Shown: piece after piece, positions 53,538 to 62,891 of the stretch | Layout: every line of letters begins with the position of its first letter | Numbering within the stretch: the stretch's first letter is position 1 | Translations under genes and position numbers: made by a program | The notes under the pieces: generated by a model | The model's database searches: none | The model's input: the letters and a program-made list of their open reading frames with translations, nothing else | Told to the model about the DNA's origin: nothing | DNA from: Pseudoalteromonas sp. A601 | GTDB lineage: Bacteria > Pseudomonadota > Gammaproteobacteria > Enterobacterales > Alteromonadaceae | Length of the DNA: 64,000 nucleotides | Direction of reading: 5' to 3' | Assembly (NCBI RefSeq): GCF_002165575.1 | Contig: NZ_MXQF01000003.1 | Span: 124,001 to 188,000 of the forward strand

Positions 53538-55787
53538 TTATAGATATCGAGTCCAAATTGGACCGTTTCCTTTAAGCTGAATACCTGAGCTTTCATTAGT
53601 TCCATTATCATTAGTGCATGAAGTTTGTAATTGGTCTTCAGATAAATTCTGAGTGTTAACTTCCAATCCTCCTTGACCGACAGTAGTACTTCCATCCTTA
53701 TTAGATCCGACAACTAAGCCCCCGTTGATAATAACTTTAGCTCCTGTCGTTGTGATTCCACCACCCAGCGTAACATGGCCACTCATACTCCAACCAGCAA
53801 CACTTAAAGACTCTTCTGAAACAATAGCTGAATTGGCAATTGATAAACCGCTATTGTCATCACCAACTAACTCGCCACTTTGATTACAAAGATTTGTAGG
53901 AATGATATTGCCTTGACATAGGGCCACAACATCAAAATTGGGAGCAATAATATCACCATGTCCTGAGCTAGTTAACTCAACATCCCCAACAGTAATTAAA
54001 GTGTTAAGAAGATCTTTTCCTATGCCACTTACTGCATTATTACTACTCACACCATTAATTTTAAGTGAGCTATCAAACCAAGCAACCCCTGGAGGGAAAG
54101 CTGAAAGACCATCTAGTTCCCAAACGTTATAACCTCGAAAACAATGATTATTTCCCCAACCACACGTTAAAAATGGCTGCCCATTGAATGATCGCAGATC
54201 TTCTGTCAATAAATCATAAACCCCATCTAGTTCTGTACCGTCTGATAATGTTACATGCTGGATGGTTAATTGTCGTTTTGCACCTATCTCTTCAAATATA
54301 TAATTAGCAGATGCTTTAAAATCTTCGGCAACAACTTGCTCAACTCTTGTGTCACAAAATGGAATTCCAGGTAACCCTGGGCTAAGATACGAAACTTGCT
54401 GAGTTAAGTTTTTAAGACCAACACTCCCTGAGTAGCTAGGTACATTAAATAAACCTGCAATTTCACTTGTGCTTGCAAGGTTGGGGGTGTTCCAACAGTT
54501 TGAACTACTACTACATCCACCTTCGCTAGCTGTTAGATTTCCTCCACCAACTAATGTTCCAATATCTCCAGCCCCCATAATAAAATCACCATTTGATAGA
54601 ACGGTATTATAGTTAGCACCATAGCCATCAGCAAAAATGCTATGCCCCCAGAGCTGGTTAACGTTTAGGCTATATATATTTATACTGCCACCAGAAATAT
54701 TACTTGCTTCAAATCGTAATGTAGAAGGTAAAGACCCTTCACCTTCTAATACCTCATATTTCTGCCCAGTCACAAAGCCACTTAGCTCATCTATAATAGC
54801 TTCGCTCAAATCAACTAATAACCTCCCACCAGTATCCATTTCTATAACAAAAGGAATATTTTTAGTTGGGATTAAAGTACCAGATATCCAAGGAAGAGAA
54901 GAATTTGTAGAATCTGTAATTAGCTTGCCCCCAACATCACCCGTGCCTATTACAATTCCATTTTTATCTAATATAGTCGTGGTATAAGCGCCTGCACGAA
55001 GAAAGTTATAATCTCCATTGCCTGTATTTCCAATATTAATATCACGCGCCCAGACACTTGCATTATTTGGCTGAGACATCGAATCAACCTTAAACTCTCC
55101 TCCAACGAGCAAAGTTGCATTATCTTTAATTCCTCCACCACTCATAGTAACATCACCGCTAGCACAGCCTGATATACCACTTTTTGAAGAGGAACCCAGC
55201 GTTAGGCTACCTTCAACAGCAATATCAGATAAGGTATCCCCAGAAATAAAGTTCGTTCCCCCGCCAGTTAAATTAGTTACTCCACGCATAACTGCGGTTC
55301 TGTTTACTGAGCATGAAGTGGTCTCTGTAGTGCTACTTTGTTGCATTTCAAATACAGCTTCTATGGTTGAGGTAGCATGTGCCCTTGTATTTTTTGCAGC
55401 TTCACCTGTGACTTCTGCATAAATAAATACATCATCATCAACTTCTTCTTTATAAATATACAATTGTATATTTTCATCCTCAATTTCTGCATTTAACTTT
55501 TGCTGTGGCAGCTCTGAATCTGATTTTGAGGGTAAAGCTTCAATTAATATTTCTAAGTTATCGCTACTTAAAGAGCTTAAATATTTTGATGTTATATCGA
55601 CTCCTGCCCAGGCTTTTCGCTGAGCTTGAGTTTGAGCGTGAAAGGTCATGGCTTGACTTTGCGATCCCTCTACAGCTCTAAAAGCTCCAAATACTGCAAC
55701 GGATATTGCTACACCAACAAAAAGCAATATAGCAATAGTAGCAACTCCATTTTGTTTGAATGGTTTATAAAACTTCATGGCACTCAT
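53538..55787 (-). CDS. Oversized PilX-like type IV pilus protein
   Basis: A 749-residue protein with a PilX-type N-terminus: QNGVATIAILLFVGVAISVAVFGAFRAV is the hydrophobic helix after a Gly, with no Glu at position 5. Ordinary PilX is about 200 residues. The remaining 550 residues are Gly-, Ser- and Asn-rich beta sequence with recurring GGGxxxxSGDxL and SVAGWSMSGHVTLGGG elements, like an adhesin or beta-helix. Several Cys pairs occur (CSVNRT, CGWGNNHC). It ends the minor-pilin operon, where PilY1 would normally follow; no PilY1 is seen. It may take over the tip role. The start may also be 55778. Confidence 0.75.
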   Translation of the reverse strand: MSAMKFYKPFKQNGVATIAILLFVGVAISVAVFGAFRAVEGSQSQAMTFHAQTQAQRKAWAGVDITSKYLSSLSSDNLEILIEALPSKSDSELPQQKLNAEIEDENIQLYIYKEEVDDDVFIYAEVTGEAAKNTRAHATSTIEAVFEMQQSSTTETTSCSVNRTAVMRGVTNLTGGGTNFISGDTLSDIAVEGSLTLGSSSKSGISGCASGDVTMSGGGIKDNATLLVGGEFKVDSMSQPNNASVWARDINIGNTGNGDYNFLRAGAYTTTILDKNGIVIGTGDVGGKLITDSTNSSLPWISGTLIPTKNIPFVIEMDTGGRLLVDLSEAIIDELSGFVTGQKYEVLEGEGSLPSTLRFEASNISGGSINIYSLNVNQLWGHSIFADGYGANYNTVLSNGDFIMGAGDIGTLVGGGNLTASEGGCSSSSNCWNTPNLASTSEIAGLFNVPSYSGSVGLKNLTQQVSYLSPGLPGIPFCDTRVEQVVAEDFKASANYIFEEIGAKRQLTIQHVTLSDGTELDGVYDLLTEDLRSFNGQPFLTCGWGNNHCFRGYNVWELDGLSAFPPGVAWFDSSLKINGVSSNNAVSGIGKDLLNTLITVGDVELTSSGHGDIIAPNFDVVALCQGNIIPTNLCNQSGELVGDDNSGLSIANSAIVSEESLSVAGWSMSGHVTLGGGITTTGAKVIINGGLVVGSNKDGSTTVGQGGLEVNTQNLSEDQLQTSCTNDNGTNESSGIQLKGNGPIWTRYL

Positions 55788-55801
55788 TTATTGCTCACTT
55801 A

Positions 55802-56404
55802 TCATACAAAATTCACCATGCACGTAGAGCTATCTATAAAGTGCTCTGTTGAGTTTTGCACAACTAACGTAATTTTAATGCTCCCCTCAACTCCGATACC
55901 AAATGGCCAACAAGGGGCCCGTGTCGCCACTATTGTAATTGGCTCTACATCGTCAGTTGAATATTGAGAAGGTAAAACAAGTCGAGCAGTAGGAGTAATG
56001 TTACCCATCATAGTATCGCAAGACACTCGCCATAAACCGCCACTGGTATCGGCACGTAATCCATTGCATTGGATACTGCCAGCAATATCACTTAACCACA
56101 CAATGGTATTTCCTGTGGCTATTGACCCCGAAGGCGCATCTAAAGCTACCAACGTATCGTCATTTAATATACGTAAGTGTGTATTATAAGCCGCATCAGC
56201 GATACCAAAGCCTGCGTCTTGTAATAACATGTGCGCAGATAGTAAAGCTGATACACGTTCACCATCGCTACGAGAGGATTCAGACGCAGGTACAGTAGTT
56301 TGTATCGTATTGCGAAAAATCATCATCATCCCAATCAAAACAATAGATGAGATTAACAACCCAATTAACAAGCTAATTAACGATATACCGTATTGCTTAT
56401 TCAT
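55802..56404 (-). CDS. pilW: PilW-family minor pilin
   Basis: A 200-residue protein with the prepilin start MNKQYGISLISLLIGLLISSIVLIGMMMIF. Cleavage after Gly6 leaves ISLIS, so the usual Glu at mature position 5 is replaced by Ser. The rest resembles PilW, with DGERVSALLSAHMLLQDAGFG. Minor pilins of this type prime pilus assembly. It is 9 bases downstream of pilV. Confidence 0.8.
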   Translation of the reverse strand: MNKQYGISLISLLIGLLISSIVLIGMMMIFRNTIQTTVPASESSRSDGERVSALLSAHMLLQDAGFGIADAAYNTHLRILNDDTLVALDAPSGSIATGNTIVWLSDIAGSIQCNGLRADTSGGLWRVSCDTMMGNITPTARLVLPSQYSTDDVEPITIVATRAPCWPFGIGVEGSIKITLVVQNSTEHFIDSSTCMVNFV

Positions 56405-56412
56405 TCTACTTC

Positions 56413-56823
56413 CTACTCGTCCGACATTCGTATAACTCCATCTCCACCAAATAACTCGCTTGAGGTATCATTTTCTGTAGTAGATAAAGTAATAGAATAA
56501 GCCGTTACAGGAACGCTAATACCACCAGCAGAAATAGTCACCTCGGATTCGTTACAGTTCGCCATCAGCGGTACAGTACCCACCCAGTTTAAACTGCCTG
56601 GATTTGTGCATAGGTTTATTTCGTTGCTTTGTTGAAAACGCTCCCGCATTTCCAACAAAGCCAAGTTTTGAGTATTCATATAACGCTGACTCACAAGTCC
56701 GCGCGCTAGCACTTGTGCAATTCCCAAAAAAAGAACCGCCAGAATCAACATTGCAACCATGGCTTCAATCAAAGATATACCTCTTTGATAAGTTCGTCCC
56801 TTAATAAAGTTGACCGGTATCAT
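56413..56823 (-). CDS. pilV: PilV-family minor pilin
   Basis: A 136-residue prepilin. RGISLIEAMVAMLILAVLFLGIA is the type III signal and N-terminal helix, with Glu at mature position 5. The middle has LARGLVSQRYMNTQNLALLEMRERF as in PilV. It overlaps the 3' end of the FimU-like gene by 23 bases. It is part of the pilE-fimU-pilV-pilW-pilX series. Confidence 0.82.
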   Translation of the reverse strand: MIPVNFIKGRTYQRGISLIEAMVAMLILAVLFLGIAQVLARGLVSQRYMNTQNLALLEMRERFQQSNEINLCTNPGSLNWVGTVPLMANCNESEVTISAGGISVPVTAYSITLSTTENDTSSELFGGDGVIRMSDE

Positions 56824-57262
56824 TCACACTGCCTTTGCTTAATGCGTAATCTAAATTTGAATTGAGGGGAGTATTATTACTTAACACGGCTCCACGATTA
56901 TTGATAAAGATAGCCGTTAGACTTTTATTATCGCTGCTTAACTCTACACCTTCTGGCCATTTTCCTTGCCATATAATAGTTCCTGAACAAATATTTCCAT
57001 TTGGTTGACGAACTTCCAGTTTATTATTCATTAGACTAATACAAGAAGCGCTACTACTATCGCCTCGCGCGTCTACAGGGTTGCGCAGAGCTAATGCTTT
57101 ACTTTGTTTAAAAGCGCTATTCAGTTGGCTTTTAGCATCATTAATTTGTGCATCGTACACCCATGTTTTTGTATAAGGCACAGCCACCAATGCCAATACA
57201 CCGATAATGCTTACCACCACCATTAATTCAATAAGGGACAAGCCCGATTCTTTGCTTACCAA
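56801..57262 (-). CDS. FimT/FimU-type (GspH-like) minor pilin
   Basis: A 153-residue prepilin with [25 protein letters not shown] after a short leader. Glu5 is present. The body has [22 protein letters not shown], typical of GspH/FimT, and ends in a small Cys-containing domain. It overlaps the pilE-like gene by 7 bases. FimU and FimT cannot be separated with certainty here. Confidence 0.82.
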   Translation of the reverse strand: MVSKESGLSLIELMVVVSIIGVLALVAVPYTKTWVYDAQINDAKSQLNSAFKQSKALALRNPVDARGDSSSASCISLMNNKLEVRQPNGNICSGTIIWQGKWPEGVELSSDNKSLTAIFINNRGAVLSNNTPLNSNLDYALSKGSVNDTGQLY

Positions 57263-57654
57263 GAGCTCAATCCGCCACAGCCACCAGATAGGGTACGAGT
57301 GCCTTCATGAGTTAATGTGAGGGTGCATTCAGAGCCAGTTGCTTTTAGGCTATAAGTACTTGCGGTAAGAGTCATGGTTATAGTGTAATCAGTAGAAGCT
57401 TGATACCAATTCACATTGCTGGTAGTTGCACCTGTGTAACTCAATTGACGTTGAAAGTGGTTTTCAAGTGCCACTGAGAGCGCAACTAAATCAGCACCTG
57501 CGACTTGAGCACGGCTACGTTCAATGTAATTTTGATAAGATGGTAATGCAATTGTCGCCAAAATAGCGATGATAGCCAGTGTAATCATTAACTCAATTAA
57601 GGTAAAACCTAGCTGCCTATAACAGCTACTATACTGATCAGAACAGTATTTCAT
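57256..57654 (-). CDS. pilE: PilE-type pilin
   Basis: A 132-residue prepilin. The leader is unusually long ([16 protein letters not shown]) and is followed by [33 protein letters not shown] with Glu5. The globular part ends in a Cys-bounded D-region ([18 protein letters not shown]). In this position PilE is a minor pilin needed for assembly. It is the first gene of the five-gene operon. Confidence 0.85.
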   Translation of the reverse strand: MKYCSDQYSSCYRQLGFTLIELMITLAIIAILATIALPSYQNYIERSRAQVAGADLVALSVALENHFQRQLSYTGATTSNVNWYQASTDYTITMTLTASTYSLKATGSECTLTLTHEGTRTLSGGCGGLSSW

Positions 57655-58032
57655 TACAACACCTTTCCATTAAAAGACAATTTATAGCTATCAACTCAAG
57701 AGGGCCAACACTTTGAGCCTATATTATTACCACAAAATTCTATTATACATTCGAAGAAACGATATTTGGTAATAACTATTGGTTATACAAGAAACTATTT
57801 ATAGCTTTTACATAATAATTTATACCTCGCTGAGCAAAAGAGCTCTACTCAATAGTATTACAATTTTTATTAAACTTAGATCAACCGCAGCAGCTGAGCT
57901 AAAAATCAGATGCAGATATAACCCTACAGACTTAATTTAATACCAATAACAGAACTTAAAGCATCATCAGTTTTTTACTGGTTAACGGTTTAATTGCGCT
58001 ATACTAGCGCAAATTTTTTCAAATAAACTGTT
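57655..58032. other. Divergent promoter region between pilE and yaeQ
   Basis: A 378-base AT-rich spacer with no gene. It carries promoters for the minor-pilin operon (left) and yaeQ (right). TTGCGC and GCGCAA (57994-58012) make a hairpin followed by TTTTTT just before yaeQ, with a TATACT hexamer in the loop; it could be a -10 region or a leader terminator. No further elements stand out. Confidence 0.4.
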
Positions 58033-58569
58033 ATGGCTCTTAAATCTACGATTATTAAAGCGCAATTATCGCTAAGCGATATGGACCGCCACCTTTACCA
58101 AGACTTTAATTTAACCTTGGCGCAGCATCCATCTGAAAACGATCAGCGCTTGATGATCCGCTTGCTGGCATATGCACTCAATGCCTGCGAAGGTTTAGAA
58201 TTCACTAAAGGTTTATCGGCTGATGATGAACCAGAGCTGTGGCATAAAAACTACAGCGATGAGATTGAATTATGGGTTGAGCTTGGCTTACCAGATGAAA
58301 AGCGCCTTAAAAAGGCCTGTAATAAATCTAAACAAGTAATGCTCTATACTTATGGTGAAAATAATCAAGCTATTTGGTGGCAAAAACATCAACCTAAGCT
58401 GTATGAATTTAAAAACTTAAGCATTTATAGTTTAGACTTTGCCGCAACACAGGCACTTTCCGGATTGGTTGATCGCAATATATCGCTGACTATTACTATT
58501 CAAGATGGTGATGTATGGGTGAGCTCTGATTCAGTGAACATTGAGATTAAACCCGTACAATTAATGTAA
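58033..58569 (+). CDS. yaeQ: YaeQ-family protein
   Basis: A 178-residue cytoplasmic protein matching YaeQ in length and sequence: MALKSTIIKAQLSLSDMDRHLYQDF, HPSENDQRLMIRLLAYALNA, FTKGLSADDEPELW and LWVELGLPDEKRLKKACNKS. YaeQ has a PD-(D/E)xK-like fold and unknown function. It is followed 26 bases later by the hydrolase gene in the same direction. Confidence 0.93.
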   Translation: MALKSTIIKAQLSLSDMDRHLYQDFNLTLAQHPSENDQRLMIRLLAYALNACEGLEFTKGLSADDEPELWHKNYSDEIELWVELGLPDEKRLKKACNKSKQVMLYTYGENNQAIWWQKHQPKLYEFKNLSIYSLDFAATQALSGLVDRNISLTITIQDGDVWVSSDSVNIEIKPVQLM

Positions 58570-58595
58570 ATTGTATCCTGTAAAAAAGAGGGTGT

Positions 58596-59192
58596 ATGGC
58601 TGTTAAACAAGTTGTGGTATTACATGGATTGTATATGTCTGGCTTTGTTATGCGCCCGCTGTGCTCACGCCTTGAAAAAGCTGGGTTGAGCATCCTAAAT
58701 CTAACTTATAATACTCTCACACCTGATCGTGACACTATTTTTAAGCAAATAGATGCCTTTATAAGTGACAAAAACACTGCACTAGTCTGCCATTCTATGG
58801 GCGGCTTGGTGGCACGCGCTTACCTAGAAGCGCAATCAGATCAAAGCCTTAATGTTACAAAGGTCATCACCTTAGGTACTCCACATAAAGGCAGCCATAT
58901 AGCGCATCAGATGCAACAAAAAGGCTTTGATGTATTTTTAAAAAACAGTGTGGAATTTTTACTGTCTAAAAATGGGGATTGGCCATTTAATGCCGAACTT
59001 TACAGTATTGCTGGCGATCTACCCTTAGGTTTGATGCCATTAATAGCCAAAGGTAGTCAATCCGATGGCACTGTACTGCTAGACGAGACCAAACTCAATG
59101 GCATGGCAGAGCATAAAGTGTTTCATTTAAGTCACACAGGTATGATCTACTCACGCCAAGTGATGAATTATATTGTCAGTTTACTTGTTTAG
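58596..59192 (+). CDS. Lipase-like alpha/beta hydrolase
   Basis: A 198-residue cytoplasmic hydrolase of the PGAP1/lipase type. VVVLHGLYMSGFVMRPL has the oxyanion HG motif, the nucleophile is in ALVCHSMGGLVARAYLE, and the following TLGTPHKGSHIA is typical of triacylglycerol-lipase-like proteins. Asp and His are probably in the SDGTVLLDE and HLSHTGMIYS segments. The substrate is unknown. Its stop overlaps the convergent small membrane protein gene by 4 bases. Confidence 0.85.
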   Translation: MAVKQVVVLHGLYMSGFVMRPLCSRLEKAGLSILNLTYNTLTPDRDTIFKQIDAFISDKNTALVCHSMGGLVARAYLEAQSDQSLNVTKVITLGTPHKGSHIAHQMQQKGFDVFLKNSVEFLLSKNGDWPFNAELYSIAGDLPLGLMPLIAKGSQSDGTVLLDETKLNGMAEHKVFHLSHTGMIYSRQVMNYIVSLLV

Positions 59193-59398
59193 TACTCTGC
59201 ACTAGCAGCCACTTTATAAGCAACAAATGCAATGATTGCTAGTATCAATGGGGTTGGTGCTGCTATATAACCAAAGGTGTCGAAGTTTGCAAAACTTGCG
59301 CCTGCTAAATGTCCCACTAAACCAACAACAAATGCCAGCAGTGCGATACCAATAACAACCAACTCCATTTTACTTTCTTTTTCTGTTTTTGCTTGCAT
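59189..59398 (-). CDS. Small two-helix membrane protein
   Basis: A 69-residue protein with a charged N-terminus (MQAKTEKESK) and two predicted membrane helices, ELVVIGIALLAFVVGLVGHL and APTPLILAIIAFVAYKVAA. A GGAGAG site precedes the ATG. I recognise no family. It is monocistronic and convergent with the hydrolase gene. Confidence 0.7.
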   Translation of the reverse strand: MQAKTEKESKMELVVIGIALLAFVVGLVGHLAGASFANFDTFGYIAAPTPLILAIIAFVAYKVAASAEY

Positions 59399-59757
59399 GT
59401 GAACTCTCCCAGTTATGTAACTGGGCTTAGTATGAGCCGGCTAAAAAACAAACTATTGACCTAAATCAACTCTGCTACGTCACAATCCACAATGTGATAA
59501 AAAGTTTGCTGTAGATCATATTTTTAATCTATTTTTACATATCAATGGAGTGTTTAAATTACTAGGGGTGGTTTTTACAAAATTAAGTCCCATGTCTATT
59601 ATAAGTTTGGATAGAAAAATATTTTATTAAACTCAATCTATGATAGATAAAACCTATCGATATCATTAATTATAACCATTTTACAGATTCATAATATTCG
59701 GTGATACTTATACCTCAGTCATCAAGAACACTTATCAGTTTATTTTAGGAGAGAAAT
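59399..59757. other. Regulatory region upstream of dps
   Basis: A 359-base AT-rich spacer between the small membrane protein gene and dps. It holds an OxyR-type site at 59643-59657 and AT-rich -10-like hexamers after it. A good ribosome site (GGAGAG) lies 5 to 8 bases before the dps start. No gene is seen. Confidence 0.5.
59643..59657 (+). promoter_or_regulatory. OxyR-type half-operator upstream of dps
   Basis: ATAGATAAAACCTAT fits the OxyR block ATAG-N7-CTAT including the internal T and A. The neighbouring block 7 bases upstream (59621-59635) matches poorly and the downstream block partly. Dps genes are classic OxyR targets, which supports the call. Confidence 0.45.
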
Positions 59758-60231
59758 ATGTCACAGGTAAACGCAATTGGTCTTAACAGCGCAAAAAGTG
59801 AAGATATCGTAAAGTCACTCAATACTCTGTTAAGCAGCTACCAGATTCAATATATGAATGCCCGCGGTTTTCATTGGAATATTAAAGGCCGCAACTTTTT
59901 TGAACTACATATCAAGTTTGAAGAAATTTATAACTTACTACTTTTAAAAGTAGATGAAGTCGCTGAGCGCATTTTAACCCTTGATGGCGCACCACTACAT
60001 GCATTCTCAGATTACTTAGAGATCAGCGAGATTAAAGAAGCTAAAAACATTAGTGATGGTGTTACAGCAGTCGAAAATTTATTAGCAGGCTACAGCACGC
60101 TAATTAAGATGCAGCGTGATATCTTAGAACAAGCAAGTGATGCACAAGATGAAGGTACGGCTTCACTGATGAGTGATTATATTTCTGAGCAAGAAAAATT
60201 AGTATGGATGTTAAAAGCATACTTAGACTAA
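59758..60231 (+). CDS. dps: Dps ferritin-like DNA-protection protein
   Basis: A 157-residue Dps/starvation-inducible ferritin. The inter-subunit ferroxidase residues are in NARGFHWNIKGRNFFELHIKFEEIYN and LKVDEVAERILTLDGAPLHAF. Dodecamers oxidise Fe(II) with peroxide and protect DNA. The N-terminus is short and has few Lys, so DNA condensation may be weak. A GGAGAG site precedes the ATG. It is monocistronic with its own terminator. Confidence 0.93.
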   Translation: MSQVNAIGLNSAKSEDIVKSLNTLLSSYQIQYMNARGFHWNIKGRNFFELHIKFEEIYNLLLLKVDEVAERILTLDGAPLHAFSDYLEISEIKEAKNISDGVTAVENLLAGYSTLIKMQRDILEQASDAQDEGTASLMSDYISEQEKLVWMLKAYLD

Positions 60232-60238
60232 AATTAAT

Positions 60239-60260
60239 AAGGCCCTTAATTAAGGGCCTT
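60239..60260. terminator. Bidirectional terminator between dps and the convergent gene
   Basis: A perfect palindrome of AAGGCCC, TTAATTAA and GGGCCTT ends in CTTTTT on the plus strand. It is 7 bases after the dps stop and 4 bases before the end of the minus-strand gene. Confidence 0.85.
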
Positions 60261-60264
60261 CTTT

Positions 60265-60663
60265 TTAAAGCCAGCTTTTTACATATTCATAGTCAGGGTA
60301 GCTTTCTAAGTAGCTTTGAACGCTAGGATAAAACTGTATGTTCATATCGCTTCCTTGCCAAATATGTTCCAGCATATTTTTTGCAATTAAACTAGGTTGA
60401 AGGTAGTCGACCTGTTTGTAGCCACGCGCTTTTACACCGTGAAAATACTCTTTTGCAATGGCTAAACTATCAGCTGTGGCAAGTTCAAACTCTGCCAGAT
60501 TAATTATGGCATATTCAATTGAGTTAGCAGGCAATTGTGCTAGGTCCGAAAAAATTGATTTCGTGAAAGCTTGAACGCCTTCACGATTAAAACAGCCAAT
60601 TATCTTAATATAAATAATTGGTGGCTCTATCGAGTATTGCCAATCACCATGTGCATCAAACAT
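60265..60663 (-). CDS. Conserved small protein, possible STAS-like fold
   Basis: A 132-residue soluble protein. IYIKIIGCFNREGVQAFTKSIFSDL, EYAIINLAEFELATADSLAIAKEYF and YLQPSLIAKNMLEHIW give alternating strands and helices that could be STAS-like. There is no signal peptide. Family membership is uncertain. It lies 33 bases downstream of oligopeptidase B in the same direction and may be cotranscribed. Confidence 0.7.
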   Translation of the reverse strand: MFDAHGDWQYSIEPPIIYIKIIGCFNREGVQAFTKSIFSDLAQLPANSIEYAIINLAEFELATADSLAIAKEYFHGVKARGYKQVDYLQPSLIAKNMLEHIWQGSDMNIQFYPSVQSYLESYPDYEYVKSWL

Positions 60664-60696
60664 TGCTTTACCTATAGAAAGTGCCCGCTGTAAGGG

Positions 60697-62775
60697 CTAC
60701 TTATTAATTAAACTAATAAAAAAGGCCATTTCTAAGGCTTTTTCTTCTAAGCTCTTAAAACGTCCTGATGCACCGCCATGACCTGCATCCATATCAGTTT
60801 TAAATACTAAAATATTATCATCTGTTTTGTATTCTCGCACTTTTGCTACCCACTTCATTGGCTCCCAATATTGCACCTGCGAGTCATGCAAGCCTGTAGT
60901 CACCAAGATATTTGGGTAAACTTGTGCTTTAATATTATCATACGGAGAATACGCAGCTATTAGATCATAATACTCAGGGTCATTTGGATTACCCCATTCA
61001 TCGTACTCATTAGTTGTTAGAGGGATAGACTCATCAAGCATTGTAGTCAGCACATCTAAAAAAGGTACATGACAGCCTATGCCTAAATATAATTCTGGCG
61101 CTTGATTAACCACCGCGCCCATTAATAAACCACCCGCACTCCCACCCGATGCAAATACCTTATCTTTTGCCCCATAACCTTGCTCAACCAAAGCATTGGT
61201 GACATCAATAAAATCGCTAAAACTATTTTTTTTATGTTGCTTTTTACCTTGTTCATACCAATTTCGTCCTAGCATTTCACTACCACGAACATGAGCAATC
61301 GCGTAAACAAAACCACGGTCTAATAAGCTAAGTGAGGTACTCGAAAAGCTGGGATCAATGGTTATACCATATGCGCCATAACCATATTGAAATAACGGGT
61401 TAGTACCATCCTGTTTGAATAAATCTTTACGATAAACTAATGAAACAGGAATTTTTTCGCCGTCTCGTGCAGTCACCATTAATCGCTCTGAGGCATAGTT
61501 TTCAGCTTTGAAGTCGCCTAATACTTGCTGCTGCTTTAACAAGGTTTTTGCACCCGTTGCTAAATCCACCTCATATAAAGAGCCTGGTGTCGTTAGGCTT
61601 GAATAATAAATACGTGCTGTTTTAGAGTTACTTTCTGGGTTCATAGCAACCGCAGCATAATAACAGGGATCATCAAATTCCAAGGTCATACGCTGCTGTT
61701 GTTGATTAACAACTACAAAGCGCGTTTGGCCAAGTTCGCGCTCTGTTAGCACTAAAAATTTATCGAACGTTTCAACATCTTCAAGCAGCACATCTTCACG
61801 GTGCGGGGTATGTTCTTGCCACTGACTTTTATCTGCTACCGTTGCTGGTGTCGCTGTCATTAAGCGGAAGTTTTTTGCCTGCCAATTAGTGACGATGTAA
61901 AAAGTATCACCTAACTTATCAACATCAAATTCGTGACCTTCTTCTCGAGGCATTAACTGTGAAAACTCACCGCTTGGCTGATTGGCATCGAGCACCCAGG
62001 TATCATTGGTTTCAGTGCTTGCTAAATCAATAATAATTAAGCTTTCATCACGGCTTTTCCCCAGCCCCATAAAATAGCTGCGATCGTGTTCTTCGTATAC
62101 CAAGATATCCTCATCTTGCGAAGTACCTAATACGTGGCGGTAAACTTGAAAACCCAGTAAGGTTTTTAAATCTTTTTTAACGTAAAATACCGTTTGATTA
62201 TCGTTAGCCCAAACCACTTGGCCTTCAGTGTTCTCAAGTACATCGTCAAGTAAGCAGTCATCGCTTATCACTTTAAACTTCACGGTGTAAATACGGCGAC
62301 CCTCAGTGTCCTCTGAGTAAGCAAGTAGTTGCTCATTAGGACTGATCGCAACTTCACCTAAGTCATAAAATTCATAGCCATCAGCTAGCTTATTAACATC
62401 TAACAGAAGCTGCTTATCATTACTGCTAATATCACTACTGCGATAATGCCGGGCGTATTCATCATCGCCACGCACTTCTGCGTGATACCAAAACTGCCCA
62501 TCTTTCACCGGAAAGCTGTTATCGTCTTTAACTATTCGGCCTTTTAATTCATCAAATAATTGCGTTTGAAAAGACTTAATTGGCGCGAGTTGTTTATCGC
62601 AGTATTCATTTTCTGCGTTTAAGTGATCGAGTATTTCAGGGGTTTCTCTTTCATCATCACGCATCCAGTAGTAATCATCGACACGCATTTTTTCATGCGT
62701 AATTAAAGAATGTGATTGTTTACGCGCTACAGGGGCGTTAGGTAATAAAGACAAAGATACGTTTGATAGAGACAC
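60697..62775 (-). CDS. ptrB: Oligopeptidase B (S9A serine peptidase)
   Basis: A 692-residue prolyl-oligopeptidase-family enzyme. The N-terminal part includes MRVDDYYWMRDDER and the beta-propeller. The catalytic domain has VFASGGSAGGLLMGAVVNQ with the nucleophile Ser, Asp in ILVTTGLHDSQVQYWEP, and His in KTDMDAGHGGASGRF. Oligopeptidase B cuts short peptides after Lys or Arg in the cytoplasm or periplasm. No signal peptide is evident. Confidence 0.93.
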   Translation of the reverse strand: MSLSNVSLSLLPNAPVARKQSHSLITHEKMRVDDYYWMRDDERETPEILDHLNAENEYCDKQLAPIKSFQTQLFDELKGRIVKDDNSFPVKDGQFWYHAEVRGDDEYARHYRSSDISSNDKQLLLDVNKLADGYEFYDLGEVAISPNEQLLAYSEDTEGRRIYTVKFKVISDDCLLDDVLENTEGQVVWANDNQTVFYVKKDLKTLLGFQVYRHVLGTSQDEDILVYEEHDRSYFMGLGKSRDESLIIIDLASTETNDTWVLDANQPSGEFSQLMPREEGHEFDVDKLGDTFYIVTNWQAKNFRLMTATPATVADKSQWQEHTPHREDVLLEDVETFDKFLVLTERELGQTRFVVVNQQQQRMTLEFDDPCYYAAVAMNPESNSKTARIYYSSLTTPGSLYEVDLATGAKTLLKQQQVLGDFKAENYASERLMVTARDGEKIPVSLVYRKDLFKQDGTNPLFQYGYGAYGITIDPSFSSTSLSLLDRGFVYAIAHVRGSEMLGRNWYEQGKKQHKKNSFSDFIDVTNALVEQGYGAKDKVFASGGSAGGLLMGAVVNQAPELYLGIGCHVPFLDVLTTMLDESIPLTTNEYDEWGNPNDPEYYDLIAAYSPYDNIKAQVYPNILVTTGLHDSQVQYWEPMKWVAKVREYKTDDNILVFKTDMDAGHGGASGRFKSLEEKALEMAFFISLINK

Positions 62776-62833
62776 AGAATAACCAATAAAAAATGTTGTT
62801 GCTGTGAGTTTATCATAACTTTTCCAATCCCAT

Positions 62834-62859
62834 AAAAAAGCCCACTCAAATGAGTGGGC
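62834..62859 (-). terminator. Intrinsic terminator of the GbpA-like gene
   Basis: GCCCACTCA and TGAGTGGGC form a perfect 9-bp stem around AA. On the minus strand the stem is followed by TTTTTT. It is 32 bases after the stop of the GbpA-like gene. Confidence 0.85.
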
Positions 62860-62891
62860 CGAAAATGCTAAATAGCATTAGGGGGAACAGT

